From: Desulfurococcales archaeon
GTDB lineage: Archaea > Thermoproteota > Thermoprotei_A > Sulfolobales > NBVN01
Length of the DNA: 47,052 nucleotides
Direction: 5' to 3'
Assembly (NCBI GenBank): GCA_015521325.1
Contig: WAOK01000051.1
Span: 1 to 47,052 of the forward strand
In this document: piece by piece, positions 8,594 through 18,700 of the stretch
Position numbering within the stretch: the stretch's first letter is position 1
Layout of the letters: every line of letters starts with the position of its first letter
The notes under the pieces: model-generated
What the model was told of the DNA's origin: nothing
The model's input: the letters and a program-made list of their open reading frames with translations, nothing else
The model's database searches: none
Position numbers and translations under genes: made by a program

Positions 8594-9436
8594 TCACATC
8601 TTTCCAGCACCATACCGCATCGCTTCGCCGATGTACCTCTGGGCGAAGACGTACACGATTGCGACGGGTAGGGCGAAGAGCAGTGTCCTCGCTGCGAAGT
8701 CGCTCCAGTAGATCGTCTGCCCTGTGGCTGTCTGGTAGATGTAGGCGGCCAGGGTCTTTACCCCTAGGAAGCTGGCGAGTATGAACTCGCCCCATGCGCC
8801 CATGAAGGCGAAGAGCGCTATGATTATCATTGCTGGCTTTGATGCAGGGAGGATAATGTTGAACACTATCCTGGCCCAGCCAGCGCCGTCTATGAAGGCT
8901 GCCTCATCGAGGCTTTTGGGAAGGGAGTCGAAGTAGTTCTTAATGAGCCATGTCTGGAACGGGACTGCTGATGCCGTATATATCACCGCTAGGACGAACG
9001 GGTTCCCTACGACGGGCACGCCCATGGCGTTCAGCCTTAGGAGGAAGACGTAGAGGGCTATGACGGCCGCTATCCCGAAGCCTCCCCCTACCTGGCTGAG
9101 GACTAGGTAGAGCATGAGGAGAGAGGACTTCCCCTTGAAGCCGAACCTCGAGAATGCGTAGGCGGCTGGCGTGATCACGAGGACAGCCAACAATATGTTG
9201 GCGACCGCTACCGTGACGCTGGTGAGTGTCGAGCTGAAGAATTCTGGGTCACTCACGGCGTTTACGTAGTGCTCTAGGGACATGCCGAAGGACCACACGT
9301 CCTCAATGCTCGTTATCAGTACCTGCCCCCTAACCAGCGATGAGAGCACTATGTAGAAAACCGGGTACAGGAGAATGAACACAATTAAGGCGCCGAGAAC
9401 CGTCAACACTATCCTACCCAAGTACCTCCCTATCAT
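8594..9436 (-). CDS. malG: MalG-type sugar ABC transporter permease
   Basis: A 280-residue permease with six predicted helices and the EAA loop typical of MalG (EAAFIDGAGWARIVFNI, about residues 188-204), which docks onto the ATPase. It would form the channel with MalF for a maltose/maltodextrin-type substrate. The start codon overlaps the malF stop in an ATGA (4-bp overlap), with GGAGGGGTG just upstream, so translation is coupled. The three genes malE-malF-malG run leftward, while the ATPase gene lies separately behind the GH13 gene. Sugar specificity is inferred from the surrounding amylolytic genes. Confidence 0.88.
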   Translation of the reverse strand: MIGRYLGRIVLTVLGALIVFILLYPVFYIVLSSLVRGQVLITSIEDVWSFGMSLEHYVNAVSDPEFFSSTLTSVTVAVANILLAVLVITPAAYAFSRFGFKGKSSLLMLYLVLSQVGGGFGIAAVIALYVFLLRLNAMGVPVVGNPFVLAVIYTASAVPFQTWLIKNYFDSLPKSLDEAAFIDGAGWARIVFNIILPASKPAMIIIALFAFMGAWGEFILASFLGVKTLAAYIYQTATGQTIYWSDFAARTLLFALPVAIVYVFAQRYIGEAMRYGAGKM

Positions 9437-10893
9437 CGCCCACCCCTCCTGTAGACTAACCTATACCACACGAAAGCGTACAGCAGGAAGATCAGCGTTA
9501 TCACTAGGTACGAGGCGGCAGAGAGCCCGAACTCCTGATCGATCCATGCCCTCTTATAGCCGTAGAGCACCATCATCTCGTTCGTATAGCCCGAGACTGG
9601 CTTGAAGCCCGGCACCCAGAGGAAGCCCTGGGGCCCACCGTTGTTAATAAGTAGCGGAACCATGAACGCCTGCAGCGACGCGCCCGTCGTGAGGATCGCC
9701 GCAAACAGTATCGGTCTCAGTGCAAGGGGAAGCGTCACGTGCCTGAACCTCTGGAAGACTCCTGCTCCGTCAATGTACGCTGCCTCTATGAGTTCCTTAG
9801 GTATGCCAGCTATGGCGCCCATGGTCACGGTCATGACGAATGGGTAGCCGAGCCACATCTCCACGATGTTGTACACAGCGAAGGCGTCCCACTCATGGTA
9901 GTATATGTTGAATTCGTAGCCGAGCACCCCCGAGAGGGCTGAGGAGAAGACACCTGTGTCTGGAATGAAGAGCATTCTCCAAGTCGTTACGGTGAGGAGC
10001 ACGGGGAGGGCCCAGGGGATTAGGAGGAGTGCTCTCATGACTTTCCTACCACTCATTAGGTTACTGGAGAAGAGGAACGCTAGGGCAACGCCGAGAGCTA
10101 GCTTCATGGGTACGCTCGTGACCACGAAGAGGAGCGTCTTCAGTATTGAGTAAGGGAAGCGGGAGTCGGAGAACAGCTTCTGGAAGTTACCTAACCCGAT
10201 GAAGTGCAGGCTTAGGCGATCGATCTGCTTGTCTATGTCGCTCACCGCTGACTTAACGAACGAGTCGTAGTTCTCCTCAATAGCTGTTAGTTCCCCGTAT
10301 GCCAGGCTTAGGTTACCGATTATGGCGGGCGAACTCTTGACTATCGTATCCCTTATCTGCTGGGCCTTGTCGGGAGGTATTATTATCGAGAAACCGATTA
10401 TCCTCTCGACATCGCTCCACATAGAGTACATGAGGTTCTGGGCGGTGTTTAATGCGTCTCTTAGGCCCGGGTAATAATAGAGCATCGTTTCGTTACTCAC
10501 TACTATTGACACTGCCCGAGTTAAAGAGGCTGTTATGTTTGTCTTGAGGGCGTCTATGCCATCATATGTTATTGTGGTAGAAGAGTTGACGTAGGTCAGT
10601 AGATCTTCCATATTCTTTATGGTTTGGTTTATGTATTCCTTGGCTCTGCTGACCTCAGCGAGTATGCTGTCTTTGTTGCTGTATAGATAGTTCGTTATGT
10701 TAGCCCTCACTCTCTCTAGTTCCGCTATCATGGGCTGGGACGCTATGTTAGTTGCGTTTGCGTCCGTGAATGCTATGTATACCGAGAATATCAGGGGCCA
10801 GATATTGAAGAAGAGGTACAGGATGAGGCTCGGCAGAATAAGGGCGAGGGCCACCTTAGCCGGGAAAAGAATTAGCTTCCTCACCTTCCCCAA
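9433..10893 (-). CDS. malF: MalF-type sugar ABC transporter permease with large external insertion
   Basis: A 486-residue permease, far longer than the usual 290-300 residues of archaeal MalF. After the first helix (about 12-32) and the typical FTD motif comes an insertion of about 180 residues (47-229) before the family motif FIGLGNFQKLF. The insertion is mostly helical in character, faces outward by topology and contains seven N-X-S/T sequons (N46, N65, N89, N103, N119, N134, N194). The rest has the normal helices and an EAA loop (EAAYIDGAGVFQRFRHV). E. coli MalF also has a large periplasmic P2 loop that contacts MalE, but at another place. The start is TTG; GTG three codons later is possible. 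Confidence 0.88.
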   Translation of the reverse strand: MGKVRKLILFPAKVALALILPSLILYLFFNIWPLIFSVYIAFTDANATNIASQPMIAELERVRANITNYLYSNKDSILAEVSRAKEYINQTIKNMEDLLTYVNSSTTITYDGIDALKTNITASLTRAVSIVVSNETMLYYYPGLRDALNTAQNLMYSMWSDVERIIGFSIIIPPDKAQQIRDTIVKSSPAIIGNLSLAYGELTAIEENYDSFVKSAVSDIDKQIDRLSLHFIGLGNFQKLFSDSRFPYSILKTLLFVVTSVPMKLALGVALAFLFSSNLMSGRKVMRALLLIPWALPVLLTVTTWRMLFIPDTGVFSSALSGVLGYEFNIYYHEWDAFAVYNIVEMWLGYPFVMTVTMGAIAGIPKELIEAAYIDGAGVFQRFRHVTLPLALRPILFAAILTTGASLQAFMVPLLINNGGPQGFLWVPGFKPVSGYTNEMMVLYGYKRAWIDQEFGLSAASYLVITLIFLLYAFVWYRLVYRRGGR

Positions 10894-10958
10894 GCGGGAT
10901 CCCCCAGAGCCAAGTTAATTGTATTGGTGAAGGTAAAAACGAGTTGTGATAATCGTGC

Positions 10959-12491
10959 CTAGCCAGATAGGCTCTGAAGTATCGACTCCTGCGCGTTGTC
11001 AAGCGCCTGGTCAACCGCCTCTAGCGCAGCGTCCGGCCCGTTCTCGCTGTATGTCGCCAGTATAGCACTTAGGGCCTCGGAAACAGGTCCCCAAACCTTG
11101 GCCATCTGCGGAGATTTAGGCATTGGTATGCTGTTAGATATCGACTCTATGAATCCCGCAACTATTGGGTACTGGTCTATGTGCTCTGAGATGTAGGTCA
11201 CGACCGACTTCTTCACTGGTATGAAGCCCGCGTTGTCGACGAGGAACTTGAGGGTGTCGTCGTTCAGGCTGAACCACATCACGAACAGTATAGATGCATA
11301 TAGCTTGTTCTGGTCCTGCTCAGTAACTTTGCTTATCCAGAGGAGCTTTATACCCGAGAACGGCCTCGGCACCTTATCATCTATCGGCGGAATCGCTGAC
11401 ACGGTTATGTTAGGTATGTTCTCCTTTATAGCTGGTATATCCCATGGACCAGTGATCATGCAAGGCGCCTTACCCTGCTGGAATATGCTGAGCTGCGTCT
11501 CGTGACCAAGGTCGCCAGTGAACTCGTAAGCGAGGACGTGCTGTATGAGGAACTTTATGCCCTCTTTAGTCCCCGTGGAGTTCACTCCCACAGACCCTGT
11601 CTCGTCGTCGTAGTAGTAGCCGCCGAACGCCGTCACGAATGGGTACACGAAGTATGGGTCGATCTGGTAGGCTAGGCCGTAGGTATCGTTGTCGGGGTTG
11701 TAGTACTGCTGCATTATCTGTTCGAGCTCAGCGAAGGTCTTAGGCGGAGTCGGAACCATCTCGGCGTTGCAGACTAGGGCTATTGCCTCGGCTGCCCACG
11801 GCAGGCCGTAGAGGTGTAGGTTGTAGACGCCGGCCGAGTACGCGTTGGTCAGGTACTGCGCTTGAAGGTCTTCTATGGTCTCGGGCGGCAGGTACTTGTC
11901 GAGCGGGACTATGAAGCCTCCCTCAGCGAGCTCGCCTGTCCAGTCGTGGGCCCATGTGAAGACGTTGGCGGTGTTCTCCAGGTCGTTGGCCAGCACGCCC
12001 GCCTTCACCGCCTCCTTCATGTTCTGCTGGGTCCCTGTGTAGGAGACCTTGATACCAGGGTACTCCGACTCGAACTCGTTCACCACCTGGGTTATCGCGT
12101 CTACCTCGAACGGGAGCATAGAGGTCCAGAAGTTTATTGTGACGCTGATCTCTCCATTCTTAGCTTTCTGTACGAACTCGTAGAAGTCATCCGGCACGCG
12201 TATGGTCGACGAACCGATCGTTATTGTTTTGAGCTGGGGTTGCTGGGTCGTTGTCGTAGTGGTTGTCGTTGTCGTGGTCGTCGTTGGCAAGGTAGTTGTG
12301 GTGGTTGTACCTATAGACGTGGTAGTGGTTGTGGTGGTGGTCGTTGTGGGCGCTGTAGTCGTTGGGGTCGGAGTCGGCTGCCCACCTCCCTGCATGATGA
12401 GAACTGCTGCCGCCGCAATGACTACGATAACTATGATTATCCCGGCGATTGCTTGCTTTGTTAATCCTGCTCTCCTGCGCAATAAGGTCAC
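10959..12491 (-). CDS. malE: Extracellular sugar-binding protein of the ABC transporter, membrane-anchored with Thr-rich stalk
   Basis: A 510-residue solute-binding protein of the maltose/maltodextrin class (family 1). The N-terminus has a basic stretch (LLRRRAGLTKQ), one hydrophobic helix (about 15-33), then a Pro/Thr-rich and almost pure Thr linker (about 38-83), and the binding domain from about residue 95. No lipobox Cys is visible, so anchoring is by the helix; the charged start followed by a helix also resembles the class III (pilin-type) signals of Sulfolobus sugar-binding proteins, which is inference. The start is GTG 12491 or TTG 12482, the latter with GGTGA 5 nt upstream. malF follows after 65 bp. 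The divergent neighbour is a GH13 enzyme. Confidence 0.88.
   Translation of the reverse strand: MTLLRRRAGLTKQAIAGIIIVIVVIAAAAVLIMQGGGQPTPTPTTTAPTTTTTTTTTTSIGTTTTTTLPTTTTTTTTTTTTTQQPQLKTITIGSSTIRVPDDFYEFVQKAKNGEISVTINFWTSMLPFEVDAITQVVNEFESEYPGIKVSYTGTQQNMKEAVKAGVLANDLENTANVFTWAHDWTGELAEGGFIVPLDKYLPPETIEDLQAQYLTNAYSAGVYNLHLYGLPWAAEAIALVCNAEMVPTPPKTFAELEQIMQQYYNPDNDTYGLAYQIDPYFVYPFVTAFGGYYYDDETGSVGVNSTGTKEGIKFLIQHVLAYEFTGDLGHETQLSIFQQGKAPCMITGPWDIPAIKENIPNITVSAIPPIDDKVPRPFSGIKLLWISKVTEQDQNKLYASILFVMWFSLNDDTLKFLVDNAGFIPVKKSVVTYISEHIDQYPIVAGFIESISNSIPMPKSPQMAKVWGPVSEALSAILATYSENGPDAALEAVDQALDNAQESILQSLSG
12239..12375. repeat. Low-complexity Thr-codon tract in malE
   Basis: Plus-strand repeats of gtt/gtg/gtc/gta units encode runs of Thr on the minus strand, broken by SIG and LP. 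The tract forms the stalk between the membrane anchor and the sugar-binding domain. Such tracts can vary in length between strains. A Val-rich reading frame on the opposite strand is only a by-product of the composition. Confidence 0.8.
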
Positions 12492-12500
12492 CGAATATGA

Positions 12501-12520
12501 TTAATTTAAGTGGATAAAAG
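12501..12520. promoter_or_regulatory. Divergent promoter region of malE and the GH13 gene
   Basis: For the leftward malE, CTTTTATCC on the minus strand (centred near 12516) lies about 26 bp before the GTG at 12491. For the rightward GH13 gene, TTAATTTA (12501-12508) lies about 35 bp before the ATG at 12540, with GGTG at 12531-12534. The two start codons are only 48 bp apart, so one regulator bound here could control both uptake and breakdown. Confidence 0.45.
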
Positions 12521-12539
12521 CCTACGAGATGGTGCACCG

Positions 12540-14576
12540 ATGTACGAGGTCGTCGGCGCTGAGCACTACCACGGATCCCGCCTCGGAGTTTACAAGGTGC
12601 TGTTCAAGACGAGAGCCCCAAAAGATTCTAAGCACGTCTACCTTGTGTCCGAGCTTTCCTCATACTACATAGGGCGCCATGAGCTCAGAGTCAGTGATGG
12701 AGTTGGGGAGATTGTCCTCGATCTCCTTCCAGGCACTTACCCCTATTTCTTCGGCGACGAGAGGATGAGGTACTGGCCTGATGAGGATGTAGTGATAAGG
12801 ACTAGGGTCAGGCACTGGGGGACAACATACGACGCCTCTGTGGCGAGAGTTCCTCCAGATAAATTCCTTGCCGGGAACCCCCTCGATTACTTCCTCCACA
12901 ACGAGAGAGACTCTAGGTTCTTCTCGCGCTTTTCGGGATACACCGCAGTTAGGGCTATCGCCCCGAGATCTGTTGCCGAAGCCCGCCTCGAGGTACTGGG
13001 CTGTAAGGAAGGAACCTACCCAATGAGGAAGTATCTGCTGGACTCGAGATTCGCTGTATTCGAGGGTATTGTGCCCTGCGATTCGGTAAGAGGTTACGTA
13101 TTCTGGGTAAGGAGCGCTGACGGGGATGAGGTGTTCTTTGGCGAGGAGGGGAAAGGTGACGAGGCACCGATAAGGCCTGAACACAGTTCTTCGAGGGTGA
13201 GGTGGTTCCACGGTGCTATCTATTATCAGATATTTGTCGATAGTTTTTCTTCGAGCACACAGGAGTTGCCTCCGAGGCAGGGTAGGGAGGTGAGGTTGGG
13301 AGGTGATTTACTCGGCATTGTCGAGAGGCTCGGGCACATTGAGTCAGTAGGTGCTGAGGTACTCTATCTCACCCCGATATATGTGGCCCCGTCATACCAC
13401 CGATACGACGTCATTGACCACAAGAGGGTCGACCCGTACCTCGGCGGGGACGAAGCGTTTAGGACTCTCATTACCAGAGCCCATGAACGTGGGATAAAGA
13501 TCGTCATCGACCTTGTGGCGCACCACGTGTCCCCATGCTCCTCATTCTTCGTCAATGCTTTGAGGAAGTGGCGGAAGTCCGAGTACTGGGGCTGGTTCCG
13601 TTTCCTAGTAGATGACTTGAGTGAGGCCGACCCAAAGGATCTGAGTGCTCTATGGAACTTCATAAGCGGTGGATGCAGGGAACTTCCTCACGAGATTCGG
13701 GACAGGGACCCATTCTATGAAGGTTTCTTTAACCTGTGGACTATGCCCAAGCTCGACTACGGGAATGAGGGCGTGAGGAAGTATGTCTGCGATGTGGTGA
13801 GGCACTGGCTAGGCCTCGGCGTTGATGGCGTGCGTGTTGATGTCGCTCTGGGGATACCTGAAGAGGGGCTGGAGGGGATCCGGGAGTGTGTGAAGGAGGC
13901 TAGAGAGGATGCCGTCGTCATTATTGAGGTATCGAGGGGCGTGCCCCACCATCGCTACGAGTACACAGCAGATAGTGCCATGAATTACGACCTAATGTTC
14001 GCCGTGAGGGAATTCATAGGCGGGTCCATCACGGCGAGGGAGTTCGTTGATACGGTCGGTTCCCTAAACGCTAGGATCCCACTACCATCTGTCCACGCCA
14101 TGTACAACCTCCTAGACAGCCACGACACGGACAGGGCGATCACCGCCTTAGGCGGTGTTGAGGAATACATGAGGGCGTTGACAATACTGTTTGCCTTACC
14201 CGGGTCCCCGGCCCTGTACTATGGCGATGAGGTCGGCATGGGTGGCGGTGGCATACCGTACTGCAGGGAAACGATGATGTGGGATGAGGGAAGCTGGAAT
14301 AAAGAGATCCTTAGACATGTTAAGTACTTGACGTACCTCCGCAGAAGGTTCAGATCCCTCAGGCTAGGCTATGCCGTCCTAGAACCCGTCAATGAGGGCA
14401 CTGTCGCCATCCATCGTTACCTACCGGAGCAGGAGTTCCTGGTTATCGTTCCGAGGCCGGGGTGGGAGTTCAGCTATGAACTCGAGGATAGGTACAGCAG
14501 GGTAGCGGGTGGTGAGGTGAGCGGTACGGTCTATGGGTCTGAGCCACTACTGCTTTTCAGGAGGCTCAGCTCTTAG
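12540..14576 (+). CDS. GH13 family amylolytic enzyme (cyclomaltodextrinase/neopullulanase-like), cytoplasmic
   Basis: A 678-residue GH13 enzyme without a signal peptide. The first 120 residues form a beta-rich N-terminal domain as in cyclomaltodextrinases. The four conserved regions are visible: region I DLVAHH, region II GVRVD (nucleophile Asp near residue 433), region III IIEVSRG (acid/base Glu near 462) and region IV SHDTDR (Asp near 527). Region I normally reads D-x-V-x-N-H; here the Asn is replaced by His. It would cut imported maltodextrins or cyclodextrins in the cell. ATG 12540 is chosen because GGTG lies 5 nt upstream; an in-frame GTG at 12510 is less likely. The malK gene converges with a 2-bp gap. 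Confidence 0.88.
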   Translation: MYEVVGAEHYHGSRLGVYKVLFKTRAPKDSKHVYLVSELSSYYIGRHELRVSDGVGEIVLDLLPGTYPYFFGDERMRYWPDEDVVIRTRVRHWGTTYDASVARVPPDKFLAGNPLDYFLHNERDSRFFSRFSGYTAVRAIAPRSVAEARLEVLGCKEGTYPMRKYLLDSRFAVFEGIVPCDSVRGYVFWVRSADGDEVFFGEEGKGDEAPIRPEHSSSRVRWFHGAIYYQIFVDSFSSSTQELPPRQGREVRLGGDLLGIVERLGHIESVGAEVLYLTPIYVAPSYHRYDVIDHKRVDPYLGGDEAFRTLITRAHERGIKIVIDLVAHHVSPCSSFFVNALRKWRKSEYWGWFRFLVDDLSEADPKDLSALWNFISGGCRELPHEIRDRDPFYEGFFNLWTMPKLDYGNEGVRKYVCDVVRHWLGLGVDGVRVDVALGIPEEGLEGIRECVKEAREDAVVIIEVSRGVPHHRYEYTADSAMNYDLMFAVREFIGGSITAREFVDTVGSLNARIPLPSVHAMYNLLDSHDTDRAITALGGVEEYMRALTILFALPGSPALYYGDEVGMGGGGIPYCRETMMWDEGSWNKEILRHVKYLTYLRRRFRSLRLGYAVLEPVNEGTVAIHRYLPEQEFLVIVPRPGWEFSYELEDRYSRVAGGEVSGTVYGSEPLLLFRRLSS

Positions 14577-14578
14577 GG

Positions 14579-15688
14579 CTATATGAGCGCCTCACCAGTT
14601 TTTCCGTCAAAGAACAGTACCTTGCCCCAGTCCCACCCCAAGAACACCTCCTGACCCGGCTCTAGCCTCGCCTCCTCCCTCACCTTCGCCTTAATGGCCT
14701 GCCCTCCGAGGTCAGCGGTCACGATCTGCTCCGAGCCCATGAACTCGGAAATCAGTACGCGTGCTTTGTAGGGCGTTGACTGACTGACCTCCCTAGACAC
14801 CCTAATGTGCTCCGGCCTTATAGCGAGCGTTAGGGCGTCCCCTTTAAGGGCCTTAATCAAGTGATCCGCTACCTCCCCCCCAAGCTCGTGGGTGAATCCC
14901 GGGCAACCTATCCTGACCCTTCCCTCAGCGGATCTCTCAACATGGCACTCGATGACGTTGGCGGGGGGCGACCCTATGAAGGTGGCTACGAAGATATTCC
15001 TCGGCTTGAGGTAGAGTTCCTCAGGCCTCCCTATCTGAAGAACCCTGCCCTCGTTCATCACCGCTATCCTGTCGGCCATGCTCGTCGCTTCTGCCTGGTC
15101 GTGGGTCACGTAGATGGTAGTGATCCCTAGCTCCCTCTGGAGCCTCTTTAGCTCAGCCCTCATCATGAGCCTGAGCTTAGCGTCGAGGTTGCTGAGGGGC
15201 TCGTCAAGCAACCAGACCTTCGGCTTTCTCACGAGGGCCCTTGCTAGGGCGACCCTCTGCTGCTGCCCACCGCTAAGCTGCGACGGGTACCTATCGAGTA
15301 GTTCCTCTATCTTCAGCATCTTAGCCACGCGTAGAACCGCCTGCCTTATGTCCTCGTTGGTGAGGCCTAGCTCCTTTTTCCTCACCCTCAGCGGGAACGC
15401 TATGTTGTCGAAGACCTTCATGTGCGGGTAAAGAGCGTAGTTCTGGAAGACCATCGCGACGTCCCTGTCCTTTGGGTGGAGGTTGTTGACGACTCTCCCA
15501 TCGATGTATATCTCGCCCTCATCCGGCTCCTCGAGGCCAGCGATCAGCCTCAGGGTCGTCGTCTTGCCGCACCCGGAAGGGCCTAGGAGGGCAAAGAACT
15601 CGCCGTGCCTTACCTCGAAGCTCACCTTGTTGACGGCGATGACGTCCCCGAACCTCTTGACTACGTTGACGAGTTTCACGGTTGCCAA
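14579..15688 (-). CDS. malK: MalK/MsmX-type sugar ABC transporter ATPase
   Basis: A 369-residue ATPase with Walker A GPSGCGKTT (about residue 37), signature LSGGQQQR, Walker B VWLLDEP with the following D-loop SNLD, and the switch His in TVYVTHD-like IYVTHD. The C-terminal third has the beta-rich regulatory (TOBE/MalK) domain with the AIRPEH motif. It would energise MalFG. The start is TTG with GGGA 7 nt upstream; GTG at codon 4 is an alternative. It lies downstream of the amylopullulanase gene on the same strand (55-bp gap), so it may be transcribed with it as well as from its own AAATAT-type box. Confidence 0.9.
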   Translation of the reverse strand: MATVKLVNVVKRFGDVIAVNKVSFEVRHGEFFALLGPSGCGKTTTLRLIAGLEEPDEGEIYIDGRVVNNLHPKDRDVAMVFQNYALYPHMKVFDNIAFPLRVRKKELGLTNEDIRQAVLRVAKMLKIEELLDRYPSQLSGGQQQRVALARALVRKPKVWLLDEPLSNLDAKLRLMMRAELKRLQRELGITTIYVTHDQAEATSMADRIAVMNEGRVLQIGRPEELYLKPRNIFVATFIGSPPANVIECHVERSAEGRVRIGCPGFTHELGGEVADHLIKALKGDALTLAIRPEHIRVSREVSQSTPYKARVLISEFMGSEQIVTADLGGQAIKAKVREEARLEPGQEVFLGWDWGKVLFFDGKTGEALI

Positions 15689-15743
15689 ACCATGGTCCCA
15701 TGAAACCTGTGGCTATAGGGAAAAAGATATTTCCTTGCGGGTA

Positions 15744-18700
15744 TCACGATCTCTTTCTCCTGTACCCAGCTATGAGGGAGCCAGCGACTAGGCCCGCTAT
15801 CAGGCCAAGGATCACGCCGACCCCGACGAGCCTGTTATCGGTCACTGGCCGCGTAACTGTCTCAGTCGCTGTAGTCGTCGATATTTCGGTCGTAGTTAGC
15901 GTTGCTGTCTCGGTTAAGCGCTCAGTAACACTCGTTGTGTAAGTTAATGTCTCAGTCACCGTTGTAGTGGTTACTACCGAGGCCTGAGCCTCCTGGGGGC
16001 TAACGCCCTTAATCACTGCGAGCTTCACCTCACCACTTGTCCTGTTAATTTCGAAGCTCCTCAGCATCTGGTACTGTTCCTCGGGCGTTGGGGCGAGGAG
16101 GTCCATTACGCGTGGGACGGCGTTGAAGAGTATGGCTGTGGCCATGTCCTCGCCAGCTCCCACGACCCACTCGTCAGGACTGACACCGAAGGGCCTTATG
16201 CGGTCGGGGCCGTAGCCATCGTAGCTTGTTAAGACGACGACGTAGCTCCAGTTACCAGCGTTATCAACGTCGGGCAGCAGCGACTTCCTGACCTCAGCTT
16301 TTATCGCGTTCGCGGCCGGGTCCGCCGAGACGCTGAAGGCGCCGTCCTGCACGACGACGGTCCCGTTAGCGAAGTATATCGCCGCTCTCTGGCCCGCAGG
16401 TACTGGGTCGCTTCCCCATCCTGGCGCTATGAGTAGGGCGAAGCTCCAAGCATATTCGGGGTCTATCTGAACGTTGAGGCCGAACGTCGTGGTGTTCTCT
16501 GGGCCGCCTGCTGTGGTGTGCACGTATATCTGCACATACTGCAGGCAGAACCCGTTCGGGCCTCCCCACGGGTTCCCTCCCAGATCCCTAACGGTTACCT
16601 CGAAGACCAGCTTGTCACCAGCATCGATCACGCGGAACCCTGTCATGTCGAACACGCCGGGCTTGAACACGCTGTTCGTCGGGTACTGGTACCCGCCAGC
16701 GCCGTCGTCGTCGCCTATCGGGTCCTTCATCTCAAAGATCACGTTGCCGCTAACAGCAGCTGCTGCCGGGACCTGGAGTACGTAGGCGTTACCTAGTCTC
16801 GTGGCGTACTCAACAATCGAGCCGTTGACGTAGGTGGCCGCGGTCAGGTATATCCTGTCACCCGCCGCCGCGCTCACCACGTTCCACGGAATGAAGAACT
16901 CGTAGGCCTCTGCTTCATAGGCCTCACCATAGTATATGGGTACCCAACCGCCGTGGCCGTCCGCCGCGCTGACGACTACGGTGTTTGTTGCGGGGTTTAG
17001 GAGGACCTCGTAGGCCAGGCCGATGCCGAGGTCCGTAACACCATCCCTCGCCAGCGGGTTGTAGCCTAGGTGGTATGGGCTTACGCTCCTCCACATGCAT
17101 GTGAGGTACACGGCGACCTCGGCATCGCTTAGGTCACTGGCGGGAACTACCGCGACGTACATGCCCGATGGGGTGACAGCTACGGACACGTTGGCAACGT
17201 ATTCTGTGCCGACCGGCATCACTAACGCATCACTCCACGCCTCATCGGCTAAGCTACCGTCGAGGGTTGGCGGCGTGGTGACGGGCTTAGGCACTTCACT
17301 GTTTATCACACCAATCGGGGTAGCGTCAGGGTTGTACTGCGTCTTAAGGTACTCCGGCACGGGGAGCCCTAGCGAGATGTAGACCCTCCGCAGGTATGCC
17401 TTGAATAGCGGGTTGGAGGGGAACGTGCCCCCGCCGTCTCCGCCGTACCACCAGAACCAGTCGCTTGCCTCAGCCCTGAGGAGGTTCTCGACGGCGTCTG
17501 GGTTTAGGAGGTAGGCCTGCTCTATGCTGTCTGTGTTGAGGGCGTTCATCAAGTCCTCCCTCGCCTTCGCTAGGTACATCCATGCGGCGTTCTCCTGCCT
17601 CTGCCCTATCCATATAGCGAGCTCCCCACCTGCCCAGGAGCCCTCGGCTATCACGGCCTCTACGTCCTTCCTCGGGAGCTCTGAGTAGGCGTCCTTGGTG
17701 TAGCTGAGGGGTAGGTCTGAGATGTCCCTGCCCTCGAGGTCCAGGTATTCGTAGGTCTTCAGCGGCAGCTCTTGGGCGTCCGGGTGGGTCTCTAGGTACT
17801 CCCTAACTGTCGTCGTTCTGAGTACACCCTGTTCCTGGTACTGCTCTAGGGCAGAGTAGAGGGCGTTAAGGAACTCGTCGCCGAATTCTGGGTAGTGCTC
17901 CCACGGATTCTCTCCGTCGAGAGCGATGACGACTAAGTGCCCGCCCCCAACGGAGTCTCTTATGCTGATGAGCCTGTTGATGAGGTCATTAACCGCCTGC
18001 TGGGTATCCCATTTTGAGTAGTCGAAGCTTATCAGGTTGCTGAGGTCCGTGTCCCTAAATACTACATAGATACTCTCGTCACCTATCCTCGCTACCCATG
18101 GTGAGTAGATCCCGGTCGATGGAGCGCCCGACTTAAGGAGTATATCCCTGTCAGTTACCGTCCACGTGAAGCCTTCCTCAGCGAACACCCTCAGCACTTC
18201 CTGGTTAACTGCCTCCTCAGCAGGCCACACACCGGCTGGTGTGTAGTTGAAGACTCCGCGGAACAGCCATATGCTTCTCTTCACGTGCATCCTCAGGTCA
18301 TCGGACCAGCCGAAGTCCGTGATTATCGGCGCTAGTGGGTGACTGTAGGGCACGGGTATAAGCTCAGCCTGCCCCTTGGACGCTAGTTCTGAGTATATAC
18401 CGAATATCTTCCCCATGATGTCCAGCTGGGTGTTCAGCACAGCCGCGAGGTCGTCCCGCGTGAAGTGTATGTTCGGGTTGGTCAAGGCTTCCTGCCTTAA
18501 CTGGTAGATGCTTGGGTACTCTTCCCTAAGGATCTCGGGGTCTATCCAGAATAGGTTGAAGAGCGTCGCCAGGTCTAGGAAGTCCTGGTCGCTGAACTCC
18601 GCCACGACAGCCTGCTTGTACTCCTCCTCGGGTAATGAGACATACTTGTTGAGGGCTGTCCTCGCCTTATCTCTTAGTTCCTTAAACCTCGGTACAACCT

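Noticed and set aside
12202-12504. Val-rich open reading frame on the plus strand
   Set aside because: It is the complement of the Thr-codon tract of malE and has no independent start signal or homology.
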